From Bartonella koehlerae C-29 (lineage in GTDB: Bacteria > Pseudomonadota > Alphaproteobacteria > Rhizobiales > Rhizobiaceae), in contig NZ_KL407334.1 of assembly GCF_000706625.1 (NCBI RefSeq), forward strand, positions 399,771 through 463,770: 64,000 nt of DNA. Reading direction: 5' to 3'. Both the position numbers and the translations under genes were made by a program. How positions within the stretch are numbered: position 1 is the stretch's first letter; the number at the start of each line of letters is the position of its first letter. This document shows, piece after piece, positions 41,638 through 51,896 of this stretch. The notes under the pieces were generated by a model. It did not search any database and was not told where the DNA came from. It worked only from the letters and a program-made list of their open reading frames with translations.

Positions 41638-42018
41638 ATGGCAAAACAAGAACTTGGAACTAAGCGTATTGATCCAGAAACGGGAAAGAAGTTTTATGAT
41701 CTTAATCGCGACCCTATTGTGTCGCCTTATACAGGAATTTCTTATCCTCGTTCTTATTTTGAGGTTGCGGCAGCTGAAGCAAATAGTGAAGAAGAAGTTG
41801 ATACTGAAGAGCTTGATACAGCGCTTGAAAAATCTGCTTTTATGCTTTTGGAAGAGGATGGTGACGATCCTAAAGATGATGATCTTCCTGATTTGGAAGA
41901 CAGTGATGTGGATTTAGGTGATGACGATGATACGTTTTTATCTCACGATGAAGACGACGAAGACGATGACGTTACCGATATTCTAGGAGGGGGTGTTTCG
42001 AAGGATGACGATTCTTAA
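41638..42018 (+). CDS. FYDLN acid-domain protein (TIGR02300 family)
   Basis: Acidic protein of 126 residues with no known function, typical of Rhizobiales. The conserved N-terminus ELGTKRIDPETGKKFYDLNR, then DPIVSPYTGISYPRSYF, is followed by a long Asp/Glu-rich tail (about residues 45-126) that is probably disordered. An AGAGGC site precedes the ATG. Its position next to aroA-cmk-rpsA and tRNA-Ala is common in the order. Confidence 0.9.
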   Translation: MAKQELGTKRIDPETGKKFYDLNRDPIVSPYTGISYPRSYFEVAAAEANSEEEVDTEELDTALEKSAFMLLEEDGDDPKDDDLPDLEDSDVDLGDDDDTFLSHDEDDEDDDVTDILGGGVSKDDDS

Positions 42019-42134
42019 GAGAAGTGAAAGAGCATTCTTTTCATGGAATGCAAATTCTTCTTGATCTTCGATTTTTCTCGTTCTAGAAAACTCCACAAGA
42101 TTGTTTACCATCGGTGACAGGTCTGTCTTTATGT

Positions 42135-42210
42135 GGGGCTATAGCTCAGCTGGGAGAGCGTTTGCATGGCATGCAAGAGGTCAGCGGTTCGATCCCGCTT
42201 AGCTCCACCA
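42135..42210 (+). tRNA. tRNA-Ala(GGC)
   Basis: 76 bases including the encoded CCA end. The acceptor stem GGGGCTA pairs with TAGCTCC (one G-T pair). D stem GCTC/GAGC, anticodon stem TTTGC/GCAAG with loop ATGGCAT (anticodon GGC at 42168-42170), T arm AGCGG-TTCGATC-CCGCT. All arms fold fully. A copy of the integrase-derived repeat lies about 130 bp beyond it. Confidence 0.97.
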
Positions 42211-43112
42211 AAAAGTCCATATTTGCTTAAAAAATCAGCTGCTTTATGCTTTGTTTGGGAAATGCTATTCATTATTCATAGTAATTGCCACAAGAGTCAT
42301 TTCTCTTTTTATTTTTCAATGATTTCATAATGTACTGTGTCACAGCAGAATTTTGATTTATAAAGATAACTCATTATTTTGCATGTTGAATGAACTTTCC
42401 TAGTACCGTAAAATTCTTTCATTTCAAATTCTTGCATTCAGAATCAGGAAAAAACATTCGCTTGCACGTCACAAAATGAACGGACATCTGGATAGCAAGC
42501 GTTTAAGAAAGAAATAAAAATGTTTTTTATGAATCGTCTCAATGTAAGAGCAATCACACATGAGGAGCTCGCAAAGAGAATGATGATATTAGCTTATGAC
42601 GACTATTTATTATAATACATTGTTTGTGAGCGTACAAGATTCATAGAGTTTTGTCGTTATAAAAGCAAAAAAGCAGATTGATGCTCTTTTGCAGTGCACA
42701 CGAAAAGAAAAAGCGCGCTCTTTATCAATTTATGATATGATATGTAAAAAAGGAGCATCTGAAGAAGCACTATAATCAATAAAGATTATTTTTATACGAT
42801 AAGAAATAATGATTATTTCTATCATTCAAGTGAACGCTTGTTTTGACATTTTTGCTTAAATCTAAAGTCTTTTGTAAAACTGTAGGGAGCTCTTATCGGT
42901 TCTATGAATGATCTAGAGACCACTTGTTTGAAGAAAAATTTATTAAATTACGAACAAATGGCTGTCAAATGGGGCTTATGCGTGGCATTTAATTTTGTGA
43001 TTTAAATGTCTCAATAAAAGGCTTTTTTATTTCTCGCGGTGATGGAATCTTGTTTTTAAGATTAGATTACAGCACAACAGGGAAAATGGAATTATTTGAG
43101 GGGAAAAAAATA
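42211..43112. other. 0.9 kb gap between tRNA-Ala and ilvD
   Basis: No gene. Contains a plus-strand copy of the integrase-derived repeat (42340-42620). The remainder is AT-rich. The frame upstream of the ilvD start stays open to 43050 but has no ribosome site there. Confidence 0.6.
42340..42620 (+). repeat. Dispersed integrase-derived repeat, copy G
   Basis: Plus-orientation copy with landmarks TTTGCATGTTGAATGAACTT (shared with the 57.4 kb copy), TCTTTCATTTCAAATTCTTG, and ATGAATCGTCTCAATGTAAG. Little of the integrase coding part remains beyond MNRLNVRAI. It lies between tRNA-Ala and ilvD, in inverted orientation to the copy just after ilvD. Confidence 0.78.
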
Positions 43113-44951
43113 ATGCCTTCTTACCGTTCAAGAATATCGACTCATGGGCGCAATATGGCAGGAGCCCGCAGTCTTTGGCGTGCAACAGGAATGAAAGAGT
43201 CTGATTTTGGTAAACCCATTATTGCGATTGCGAATTCTTTTACACAATTCGTACCAGGGCATGTTCATTTAAAGGATCTTGGGCAATTGGTGGCACAACA
43301 GATAGTGGCTTCTGGCGGTGTTGCGAAGGAGTTTAACACGATTGCTATAGATGATGGAATTGCTATGGGGCATGATGGGATGCTTTATTCTCTACCTTCA
43401 CGTGAAATTATTGCTGATTCTGTTGAATATATGGTCAATGCTCATTGTGCGGATGCGCTTGTCTGTATTTCCAATTGTGACAAGATTACGCCTGGTATGT
43501 TAATGGCGTCTTTACGTTTGAATATTCCAACAATCTTTGTTTCAGGTGGTCCTATGGAGGCAGGTAAGGTTAAATGGAAAGATCAGGATCTGACTGTTGA
43601 CCTCGTTGATGCCATGGTTGCTGCGGTTGCTGAAAATAACTCAGAGGAAGAAATTGCTGAGATGGAGCGTGCTGCTTGTCCTACATGTGGTTCTTGTTCA
43701 GGAATGTTTACCGCTAATTCTATGAATTGTTTGACAGAGGCATTAGGGCTATCTCTTCCCGGAAATGGATCAATGTTAGCAACGCATGCAGATCGTAAGA
43801 TGCTTTTTGAAGAGGCTGGACGACAGATTGTCGTGTTAGTTAAGCGTTATTATGAGAAAGGCGATGAGACAGTTTTGCCGCGTTCTATTGCTTCATGCAA
43901 AGCTTTTGAAAATGCAATGACTGTAGATATTGCCATGGGAGGATCAACCAATACAGTACTTCATCTTTTAGCGGCAGCGCAAGAAAGTAAAGTGGATTTT
44001 ACCATGACAGATATTGATCGTCTTTCACGTTGTGTTCCTGTTTTGTGCAAGGTTGCACCTGCTGTTGCGAATGTGCATATGGAAGATGTTCACCGTGCTG
44101 GTGGTATTATGGGACTTTTAGGCGAATTAGATGCGGCTGGACTCATTGATACATCTGCTTACACGGTTCATGCAAAAACGATGAAAGAAGCTCTATGCCG
44201 CTGGGATGTGAAACGAACCAATGAACCAAAGATTCATGAATTTTATCGTGCAGCTCCAGGGGGTATTTCAACCCAGACAGCGTTTAGTCAATCTCGTCGC
44301 TGTGATAGCCTTGATCTTGATCGTGAAAAAGGTATTATCCGCGATAGGGAACATGCTTATTCGCAAGATGGGGGGTTGGCTGTTCTTTATGGAAATCTTG
44401 CAAAAGATGGCTGTATTGTAAAAACAGCAGGCGTTGACCAATCAATTTTAACGTTTAAAGGTCCAGCAAGGATTTTTGAAAGCCAGGATTCAGCTGTTTC
44501 GGCAATCTTAGCCGATAAAATTCAATCAGGGGATATCGTTTTAATCCGTTATGAAGGTCCACGTGGTGGACCTGGAATGCAAGAAATGCTCTATCCTACG
44601 AGCTATCTTAAATCCAAAGGATTAGGAAAGGTTTGTGCACTTATAACAGATGGCCGTTTTTCGGGGGGAACTTCGGGGCTTTCTATCGGACATGTTTCTC
44701 CAGAAGCTGCTGAAGGAGGAGCAATTGCTCTAGTGGAAGAAGGGGATATCATAGAAATTGATATTCCTAATCGTACCATTCATATGTTGGTTGAGGATGG
44801 TGAACTAATGAATCGTCGTGCTAAAATGGAAGCAAAAGGAAAAGCAGCTTGGCAACCGATTGAGAAACGTAAGCGTAAAATTTCAAAGGCTCTTAAGGCA
44901 TATGCAGCTATGACAACTTCTGCTGCAAAAGGTGCTGTGCGTAATATTTGA
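43113..44951 (+). CDS. ilvD: Dihydroxy-acid dehydratase
   Basis: Iron-sulphur dehydratase of valine, isoleucine and pantothenate synthesis. 612 residues, the usual size. Start region [20 protein letters not shown]. Cluster and Mg sites are [11 protein letters not shown] and the [18 protein letters not shown] block; [24 protein letters not shown] and [20 protein letters not shown] are also intact. GAGGGG lies about 9 bases before ATG 43113, which is preferred over an in-frame start at 43050. It is flanked by inverted copies of the integrase-derived repeat, and a broken duplicate of its middle lies at 45540-45757. Confidence 0.97.
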   Translation: MPSYRSRISTHGRNMAGARSLWRATGMKESDFGKPIIAIANSFTQFVPGHVHLKDLGQLVAQQIVASGGVAKEFNTIAIDDGIAMGHDGMLYSLPSREIIADSVEYMVNAHCADALVCISNCDKITPGMLMASLRLNIPTIFVSGGPMEAGKVKWKDQDLTVDLVDAMVAAVAENNSEEEIAEMERAACPTCGSCSGMFTANSMNCLTEALGLSLPGNGSMLATHADRKMLFEEAGRQIVVLVKRYYEKGDETVLPRSIASCKAFENAMTVDIAMGGSTNTVLHLLAAAQESKVDFTMTDIDRLSRCVPVLCKVAPAVANVHMEDVHRAGGIMGLLGELDAAGLIDTSAYTVHAKTMKEALCRWDVKRTNEPKIHEFYRAAPGGISTQTAFSQSRRCDSLDLDREKGIIRDREHAYSQDGGLAVLYGNLAKDGCIVKTAGVDQSILTFKGPARIFESQDSAVSAILADKIQSGDIVLIRYEGPRGGPGMQEMLYPTSYLKSKGLGKVCALITDGRFSGGTSGLSIGHVSPEAAEGGAIALVEEGDIIEIDIPNRTIHMLVEDGELMNRRAKMEAKGKAAWQPIEKRKRKISKALKAYAAMTTSAAKGAVRNI

Positions 44952-44974
44952 TTTAAGTGAAGAATTCATTTTGT

Positions 44975-45445
44975 GAAAAACAGTTTTTTAGAGATTTTTG
45001 TGTCTTTTGCGCTCTTTAATAGGGTTATATCCCTCAATGCAAAACAAAACGCCATTGGATTGTAGATTCACGCGCTTGTTTTAAAGAAATATCTCTTAAG
45101 GCACCCAAGCCCATTTCGCGACAGCGCTCGTGGATGGTATACTGTAAAAGCCATTGAGTACCACCCTTTTTACGCTTATTAAAGGAGCAAGCCAGTACCA
45201 TTGTTCTATTTGCTAGCTCAAAATGTTGCACCAGCCCTTGCATTGAGACGATTCATAAGAGACATTTTTATCCCTTTCTTTTAAGTGTTTTTATCCACAC
45301 GTCAGCCTCGCTTATAATGGGCAAGTAAGTGGTTTTAATTGATTCAATATGAGAGGGTTTGAAATGAGAGAATCTTATGATATTCGGAGTTCTCTCATTC
45401 AAGTTGAAAAACGATAAATTATAATTATAAATCAATGTATTATAT
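44975..45445 (-). repeat. Dispersed integrase-derived repeat, copy B (reference copy)
   Basis: Longest readable copy of the family. On the minus strand about 200 bp of upstream sequence (from ATTTATAATTATAATTTATC) leads to GGGATAAAAATGTCTCTTAT and ATGAATCGTCTCAATGCAAG, then the integrase fragment at 45034-45243, then GAGGGATATAACCCTATTAA (equivalent to the GIDPI region). Other copies share the same blocks in the same order. Ends are approximate. Confidence 0.85.
45034..45243 (-). pseudogene. Tyrosine recombinase (P4-type integrase) N-terminal fragment
   Basis: 69 codons remain open. The stretch TQWLLQYTIHERCREMGLGA, then LRDISLKQARESTIQW, is the arm-binding (DUF4102-type) N-terminal domain of P4/phage integrases: W-x-RY-x-H-x-R-x-REMGLG-x-VSL-x-AR. 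The original start (MNRLNARAG) is one frame off, and the frame closes before the catalytic domain, so only a remnant of about 80 residues out of about 400 is present. Embedded in repeat copy B. Confidence 0.8.
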
Positions 45446-45539
45446 GCATGATGTTTCAAACGAGTTATTCGATAGATTTGACAGGATATGTCGAGTTATA
45501 ATGAATATGATGTGAAGGTTTCTATGGATTTTATTTTTG

Positions 45540-45757
45540 AGCAATATTGCAAGAAGATGAGATGAAGTTTACCTTTGATGGATATTAATCACCTTTCAAA
45601 ATATTTTCCAGTTTTGTATAAACTTGTACTTTTTGAGATAATGTCATAGGAATGAGCTTTATTGCGTTGATGGTATTATGAAACTTTTAGGGGAATGAGA
45701 CGCAGTTAAACTGATCTTTCTTTATACAGTTCATGTAAAAACAATGAAAGAAGCTTT
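45540..45757 (+). pseudogene. Broken partial duplicate of ilvD
   Basis: Aligns base by base with ilvD 43976-44195, for example GGTATTATGAAACTTTTAGG against GGTATTATGGGACTTTTAGG, and GTTCATGTAAAAACAATGAA against GTTCATGCAAAAACGATGAA. Stops and small indels interrupt every frame. Neither the 5' nor the 3' part of ilvD accompanies it. It lies between repeat copy B and the IS5-type remnant, about 590 bp past the real ilvD stop. Confidence 0.8.
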
Positions 45758-45759
45758 CT

Positions 45760-46080
45760 GTCCAATCACTATGAGATACGTCTAATGTATCTTAGTTTAT
45801 TGAAAAAGCCTTCAATAAGATAATATTTTTTGTAAAGGTTCATCATTTTTATGCGATATTTTTCTATTTGAATGGAAAAGCAGGAAAGAAATGCAGTTGT
45901 TTTCTGCATGTTTTCTTTTTGCTCCTCTGAAGCATAATCTTTATCGGCAATAACTTTTTTGTATCTTAAAACCTTTTAAAAGTTGAAGTGTTTGAATAAG
46001 AGATCTTAATTCTCTGGAGTAAAAAAAAACGTAAAGATTGGTCCAAGGAATCCACTCCAGTATGAATTTTCTAAGTCAAA
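45760..46080 (-). mobile_element. Remnant of IS5-family transposase (C-terminal half)
   Basis: On the minus strand, pieces of a DDE transposase of the IS5/IS427 kind can be read: KIHTGVDSLDQSLRFFFTP, then KVIADKDYASEEQ (compare KVIADKGYD), then LIEGFFNKLRYIRRIS (compare LVERFFNKIKQCRRIATRYDK). Frameshifts and stops separate them. No terminal inverted repeats were recognised. A 91-codon open frame at 46236-46511 on the same strand (DWQRFYYLWRKN) could be its decayed N-terminal part, but that is uncertain. Confidence 0.7.
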
Positions 46081-46604
46081 TCTACTTGCATTTTTCCAAC
46101 GCTTCTATCTCATAGTAACCTTATTTATAGCCCACGACACAATCTATAGTTTGCAACAAAGGAATGAGTTTGCCAAAATTGGCATCGCTTTTTACAGCTT
46201 CACCATCGTGGTCCATAGTCTTTTGATCAGTTCTTCTAAAATCGGACATCAGATTCCTTTTTGATATAAGGATTCATATAACGTTTAGAGATATTATGCT
46301 CTTTGCCATGGGATTCTATCATATTTGTTTGAGGGGAAGAGGAAGTTATACCATTTTTAATAACATGAACGCCTTCAAAAAAATGACAGAGAAGGTTTTT
46401 AGCTTTCACGCGCATCTGAAGATTTTTCCTCCATAAATAGTAAAACCTTTGCCAGTCTCTAGACTTTAATGATGGAATACTTCTCCCTAGCAACACTCTT
46501 ATTCTTTGCAAAGGAACAGGACTACTACTCTACTTTTATTTTCACATCTTAACTTAAGGCACAAAACTTAAGAGTGATCAAGAAAGAGCTCTTGGCTCGA
46601 TTTG

Positions 46605-49349
46605 TCATAAGAAATTATTTTTTTCAAGTTGTTTGAGGCGATAAAGGGCTTCTAAAGCTTCTTTAGGAGAGAGTTCGTCAGGATGAATATTTTTAAGAGC
46701 TTCATGGAGCATAGAACGTTTGTTTGTTTCTTCATTGAGGGAAGATATTGCTTTAAGGGAAAAAAGCGGTAAGTCATCAATTAATTTATGTCCTTTTCCC
46801 GCCATTTCACCTTGTTCTAATTGCTGTAGAACGTCTGTAGCACGCGTAATAACTTCTTTAGGAAGTCCAGCAAGTTTTGCAACTTGTACGCCGTAGGACC
46901 GGTCCGCAGTTCCTGGCGTGACTTCGTGAAGAAAAACCACACCACTATCCCAATTTTTAACTTTCATGGTTACATTATGAAGACGATCAAGTTTTTTTGT
47001 GAGTGCTGTCATTTCATGAAAATGCGTGGCGAGAATAGCACGACAGTGGTTAACTTCATGAAGATATTCAACAGTTGCCCAAGCAATTGAAAGCCCATCA
47101 AAAGTTGATGTTCCTCGTCCAATTTCATCAAGAATAACAAGGGAATGATGACTAGCATGATTAAGAATCGTTGCTGTTTCAACCATTTCCATCATGAAAG
47201 TTGAACGCCCCCGTGCAAGATCATCAGAAGCACCAACACGACTAAATAAGCGATCAACAACGCCAATGTGGGCTGAGGTAGCTGGAACAAAGGACCCCAT
47301 TTGCGCCATAATGGCGATGAGAGCATTTTGCCGCAAAAAAGTTGATTTTCCTCCCATATTAGGACCTGTTAAAAGCCATATTGCTGCATATTGGTGATTT
47401 TCTTGCAAAGAAAGGTCGCAGTTATTGGCAACAAAGGGCTCTGCTGCTTGCTTTCGGAGCGCTTGTTCTACGACAGGATGGCGTCCTGCGGTAATACAAA
47501 ACGTAAGAGACTGATCAATTTTAGGACGACAATATCCTTGTTCTTCAGCCAAATGCGCTAAAGCGACAGAGACATCTAAAACAGCAAGTGCTTCAGAAGC
47601 TTTACGAATGAAATCAACTTGTTCAGTAATTTCACGAACAAGAGTGTCAAAGATTTCCAATTCAAGCGTTAGTGCATGGTTAGCTGCATGGGCAATACGG
47701 CTTTCAAGTTCAGCAAGTTCTGTTGTGGTAAAGCGCATAGCATTTGCCATTGTTTGTCGATGAATAAAACGTGCTTTTTTTTGTGGGGTATTGGTGAGAG
47801 CGGTTGCCTGTAAGTTGGTCACTTCAATGAAGTAGCCTAGAATATTGTTATGCTTGATTTTGAGTGTTTTAATATCTGTTTCTTTAGCATATTGTGCTTG
47901 AAGTTCAGCAATAACACGGCGAGATTCATCACGCAAAGCACGCATTTCATCGAGCTCTTTATGATAATGAGAGCGAATAAAACCACCGTCTCGTTTAAGT
48001 AGGGGCAGATCATCGGCTAATGCTTGTTCCAAACGAAAATGCAAAGTAGTAGGTAAATGTGAGAAAATCTGTTGTACATCACTGATTTCTTGAGGAAGCA
48101 ATTTATTGCTAAGAAGCTGGTGAAGTTCACGAATGATTTCAAAACCGCGCTGGATTGCAGCCATATCACGTGGTCCTCCTCGGCCAAGAGCCAAACGTGA
48201 AACGGCACGTGGCATATCTGGTCCCCCTTTTAAGATGAGCTTTATGGCTTCTGCAAGAGATGTATTGCTCAGAAAAAAGGTAATCGAATCCAGACGCTTA
48301 TCAATAGCTGACGGCGTGGTAAGAGGTGCAATGAGGCGATCGAGAAGAAGGCGTGATCCCCCTCCTGTTACGGTGCGATCAATGGCTTTTAATAAGCTTC
48401 CATCTCGTTGTCCCGATGTAGTTCGGACAAGCTCAAGACTCAATCTCGTTGCGGCATCAATGAAAAGGGTAGCACTTTCATTTTGGCGTTCAGGACGCAT
48501 GAGAGGAGGGCGATGCGTGATTTGTGTTTTTTCGATGTAACGAATAGCTGCGGCAATTGCTGACAATTCGAGGCGTGAATAATCAGCAACGCCTTCAAGG
48601 GTTGAAAGTTTAAAATAATTGCAAATGTCGCGTTCAGCAGTGATGACCTCAAAGAGGCTAGCGTGTTGAGGCGAAACGATACGACCGAGAATATTAAAAA
48701 GTGATTTATGGGATTTATCATGGAAAAAGGAATCAGCCACAATGATTTCTTGTGGATCGACGCGCATAATGTCTGCTAAAAGTTTTTCGAGTCGACTTTC
48801 TGTTACACGAAATATACCTGTTGAGATATCAATCCAGGAAAGGGCAAATTCCTCTCCATCACTGGTTTTAATGCAGGCAAGTGTCATCAGATAGTTTGCA
48901 CGCGTTGGATCGAGGAGTTTTTCTTCTGTTATGGTTCCAGGTGTAACAAGGCGCACGACATCGCGCCGAACGATTGATTTTGATCCCCGTTTTTTAGCTT
49001 CTGCTGGATTTTCTGTTTGTTCACAAACAGCAACACGATAACCACAGGAGATCAATTTTTGTAAATAATCATCTGCAGCATGAACTGGAACACCACACAT
49101 AGGAATATCTTCACCTAAATGTTTTCCGCGTGTTGTGAGTGTAATTCCTAAAACTTGAGCAGCTTCAATCGCATCATTAAAAAATAATTCATAGAAATCA
49201 CCCATACGGTAAAAAAGAAGACAATCACTATTAACTGCTTTGATTTCGATATATTGCTCCATCATAGGTGTGAGACGTTCTTTATATGGAACAGATGAGG
49301 GATCGGATTGTGGGGCTAAATCGTTTTTATTATCAGTCTTATTATCCAT
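46605..49349 (-). CDS. mutS: DNA mismatch repair protein MutS
   Basis: Mismatch-recognition ATPase. 914 residues. The N-terminal mismatch-binding domain has [14 protein letters not shown] (contains the F-x-E-type wedge region; E of FYELF). A lever and clamp region follows. The ATPase has Walker [15 protein letters not shown] near residue 660, Walker [21 protein letters not shown], and the [11 protein letters not shown] switch. The N-terminal extension (about 25 residues, [16 protein letters not shown]) is polar. Complete and apparently functional. It is divergent from maeB; downstream is the decayed IS region. Confidence 0.98.
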   Translation of the reverse strand: MDNKTDNKNDLAPQSDPSSVPYKERLTPMMEQYIEIKAVNSDCLLFYRMGDFYELFFNDAIEAAQVLGITLTTRGKHLGEDIPMCGVPVHAADDYLQKLISCGYRVAVCEQTENPAEAKKRGSKSIVRRDVVRLVTPGTITEEKLLDPTRANYLMTLACIKTSDGEEFALSWIDISTGIFRVTESRLEKLLADIMRVDPQEIIVADSFFHDKSHKSLFNILGRIVSPQHASLFEVITAERDICNYFKLSTLEGVADYSRLELSAIAAAIRYIEKTQITHRPPLMRPERQNESATLFIDAATRLSLELVRTTSGQRDGSLLKAIDRTVTGGGSRLLLDRLIAPLTTPSAIDKRLDSITFFLSNTSLAEAIKLILKGGPDMPRAVSRLALGRGGPRDMAAIQRGFEIIRELHQLLSNKLLPQEISDVQQIFSHLPTTLHFRLEQALADDLPLLKRDGGFIRSHYHKELDEMRALRDESRRVIAELQAQYAKETDIKTLKIKHNNILGYFIEVTNLQATALTNTPQKKARFIHRQTMANAMRFTTTELAELESRIAHAANHALTLELEIFDTLVREITEQVDFIRKASEALAVLDVSVALAHLAEEQGYCRPKIDQSLTFCITAGRHPVVEQALRKQAAEPFVANNCDLSLQENHQYAAIWLLTGPNMGGKSTFLRQNALIAIMAQMGSFVPATSAHIGVVDRLFSRVGASDDLARGRSTFMMEMVETATILNHASHHSLVILDEIGRGTSTFDGLSIAWATVEYLHEVNHCRAILATHFHEMTALTKKLDRLHNVTMKVKNWDSGVVFLHEVTPGTADRSYGVQVAKLAGLPKEVITRATDVLQQLEQGEMAGKGHKLIDDLPLFSLKAISSLNEETNKRSMLHEALKNIHPDELSPKEALEALYRLKQLEKNNFL

Positions 49350-49548
49350 TTTTACGCGCTCGTTTCCTTCAAGTGAGGCTTTGATACCCTTTTTTATTTA
49401 CTTCAATGTTTATCTTCATTATCTGTAAATTGAAACGCATGATCAGGTCTGTTAAAGCGAGCATAGCGATTTCTGGCATCTGAATCAAATTGTAAAATTA
49501 GATAATTACACGCATTATTGAGCGTGTTTTTGGGAGAACTTAAGTAAG

Positions 49549-51846
49549 ATGAAAAAGAAAGAGCAAGATCAGAAAACGCACCAAACGGTTTATAATATCA
49601 GTGAACAAGAAGCTCTTGATTTTCATAGTCGTGGTCGTCCTGGAAAGCTTGAGATTGTTGCAACAAAGTCTATGGAAACGCAATATGATTTAGCACTTGC
49701 TTATTCTCCAGGTGTTGCTGTTCCAGTTAAAGCGATTGCTCAAAATCCAGAATTGGCTTACGATTACACAGCAAAGGGCAACCTAGTTGCTGTTATATCA
49801 AATGGAACGGCTATATTGGGTTTAGGAAACTTAGGTGCACTAGCATCTAAACCGGTAATGGAAGGTAAAGCAGTACTTTTTAAGCGCTTTGCAGATATTG
49901 ATTCCATTGATCTGGAAATTGATACGAATGATCCAGAAAATTTTATCAATCTGGTCCGTTATTTGGAGCCCTCTTTTGGTGGCATAAATCTGGAAGATAT
50001 TAAAGCACCAGAGTGTTTTATGATTGAAAGTCGCTTACGCGAGGTTATGAATATACCCGTTTTTCATGATGATCAACACGGTACAGCAATCATTGTGGCT
50101 GCTGGAATACTCAATGCCTTGTATTTAACGGGGCGTAATATGGAAAATACGCGGTTAGTTTGTAATGGTGCGGGTTCTGCAGGAATTGCTTGTATCGAGC
50201 TTATTAAGGCGATGGGATTTCGACCTGAAAATATCATCTTATGTGATACAAAAGGTATTGTTTATGAGGGGCGCGAAGAGGGGATGAATCAGTGGAAGTC
50301 TGCTCATGCTATTCGAACAGATAAACGCACGCTTGCTGAAGCGATGGAAGATGCGGATGTGTTTTTTGGGGTTTCTGCTAAAGGTGCGATTACCCCTGAA
50401 ATGGTAAAGTCGATGGCACCTCATCCGATCATTTTTGCTATGGCTAACCCTGATCCAGAAATTACGCCGGAAGAAGTGATGCAAGTGCGTAAGGATGCTA
50501 TTATCGCAACAGGTCGTTCTGATTATCCAAATCAGATTAATAATGTTCTTTGTTTTCCTTATATATTTCGTGGTGCGCTTGATGTGCGTGCGACAGTTAT
50601 TAATGAAGATATGAAGATTGCTGCTGCAAAAGCTATTGCGGATTTGGCTCATGAGGAAGTACCTGACAGCGTTGCCGAAGCTTATCGTGGAAAGCGGTTG
50701 AAATTTGGTCCGAATTATATCATTCCTGTTCCTTTTGACCCGCGTTTGTTTACTGTTGTTTCAATTGCGGTGGCAAAAGCGGCGATGGAAAGTGGTGTTG
50801 CACAAAGACACATTGATGATTTAGAAGCTTATGAGCGTGATTTGAATGCGAGACGTGATCCCATTTCCTCTATAATGCGTGGTGTTTATAATCACGTTCG
50901 TCAGGCACCAAAACAAATTGTCTTTGCCGAAGGTGAAGAAGAGCAAGTAATACGGGCAGCCGTTTCCTATGTCCATCAAAAATTGGGACAGGCGATTTTG
51001 ATTGGTCGTGAAGAACAAGTGAGAGAAAATGCTGCTGTTGCTGGAATTGATCTTGAGCGTGAAGGCATTTCTGTTATGAATGCTAAGCTGTCTTGTCGTT
51101 TGGATGATTACGCGAATTATCTTTATAAAAAGATGCAGCGCCAAGGTTGGTTGTTGCGTGATTGTCACCGCCGCATCAATAATGATCGCAATTACTTTGC
51201 TGCTTGTATGGTGGCGTTAGGGGATGCTGATGCAATGGTTACAGGGGTTACACGCAATTATGAAACAGCGTTGATTGATATTCGCCGGGTAATTGATGAA
51301 AAACCGCAAGAACGATTGATTGGTATTTCAATGGCCATTTGTCGCGGACGAACTGTGTTTATTGCCGATACAGCTGTTTATGAGAATCCTAACGCTGAGG
51401 AATTTGCTGATATAGCCGAACAGACAGCTTCTTTTGTTCGTGGGTTAGGGTATCAGCCACGGGTAGCATTTGTGGCATTTTCTACTTTTGGTTATATGAA
51501 AGGACAGGTTACGCGCCATATTCAAGATGCCATTAATATTTTACATGAACGCGGAGCTGACTTTGAATTTGATGGAGAAATAAGTGCTGATGTAGCGCTT
51601 AATGTGAAATTGATGCAGCAATATCCCTTTATGGGAATAACGGAACCTGCTAACATTTTGGTGATGCCTGGATATCATGCATCTTCTATAGCAAGTAAAA
51701 TGTTGCAAGAGCTTGGTGAAGCAACCATTATTGGCCCTATTTTAATTGGACTGGAAAGATCTATCCAAATTGTACCATTTAGTGGCAGCAATACGGATGT
51801 TGTCAATATCGCAACCCTAGCCGCTTATCATGCAAAAAAGTTATAA
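49549..51846 (+). CDS. maeB: NADP-dependent malic enzyme (MaeB, fused to phosphotransacetylase-like domain)
   Basis: Oxidative decarboxylation of malate to pyruvate, making NADPH. 765 residues. The malic domain (residues about 20-160) has YDLALAYSPGVAVPV and FHDDQHGTAI. The NAD(P)-binding domain (about 165-400) has VCNGAGSAGIACIELI and FAMANPDPEI. The C-terminal half is a phosphotransacetylase-like domain (IVFAEGEEEQVIRAAVSY, ADAMVTGVTRNYETAL), generally thought regulatory in this fused form. Start ATG 49549. It converges with secB on a shared terminator. Confidence 0.97.
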   Translation: MKKKEQDQKTHQTVYNISEQEALDFHSRGRPGKLEIVATKSMETQYDLALAYSPGVAVPVKAIAQNPELAYDYTAKGNLVAVISNGTAILGLGNLGALASKPVMEGKAVLFKRFADIDSIDLEIDTNDPENFINLVRYLEPSFGGINLEDIKAPECFMIESRLREVMNIPVFHDDQHGTAIIVAAGILNALYLTGRNMENTRLVCNGAGSAGIACIELIKAMGFRPENIILCDTKGIVYEGREEGMNQWKSAHAIRTDKRTLAEAMEDADVFFGVSAKGAITPEMVKSMAPHPIIFAMANPDPEITPEEVMQVRKDAIIATGRSDYPNQINNVLCFPYIFRGALDVRATVINEDMKIAAAKAIADLAHEEVPDSVAEAYRGKRLKFGPNYIIPVPFDPRLFTVVSIAVAKAAMESGVAQRHIDDLEAYERDLNARRDPISSIMRGVYNHVRQAPKQIVFAEGEEEQVIRAAVSYVHQKLGQAILIGREEQVRENAAVAGIDLEREGISVMNAKLSCRLDDYANYLYKKMQRQGWLLRDCHRRINNDRNYFAACMVALGDADAMVTGVTRNYETALIDIRRVIDEKPQERLIGISMAICRGRTVFIADTAVYENPNAEEFADIAEQTASFVRGLGYQPRVAFVAFSTFGYMKGQVTRHIQDAINILHERGADFEFDGEISADVALNVKLMQQYPFMGITEPANILVMPGYHASSIASKMLQELGEATIIGPILIGLERSIQIVPFSGSNTDVVNIATLAAYHAKKL

Positions 51847-51853
51847 AAAATAA

Positions 51854-51876
51854 AGGCCTTTGATATTCCAAGGCCT
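51854..51876. terminator. Bidirectional terminator between maeB and secB
   Basis: AGGCCTT (51854-51860) pairs with AAGGCCT (51870-51876) around a 9-base loop. On the minus strand it is followed by TTATTTTTT (serving secB); on the plus side only GTTTG follows, so it is weaker for maeB. Confidence 0.7.
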
Positions 51877-51896
51877 GTTTGATAAAAAATAAATTT

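Noticed and set aside
42032-42051. GCATTC/GAATGC stem after the FYDLN gene
   Set aside because: Only 6 bp and no T run; too weak to call as a terminator.
46236-46511. Reverse 91-codon open frame upstream of the IS5 remnant
   Set aside because: No ribosome site and no confident homology. It may be the decayed N-terminal part of the transposase, so it is mentioned there but not called a gene.
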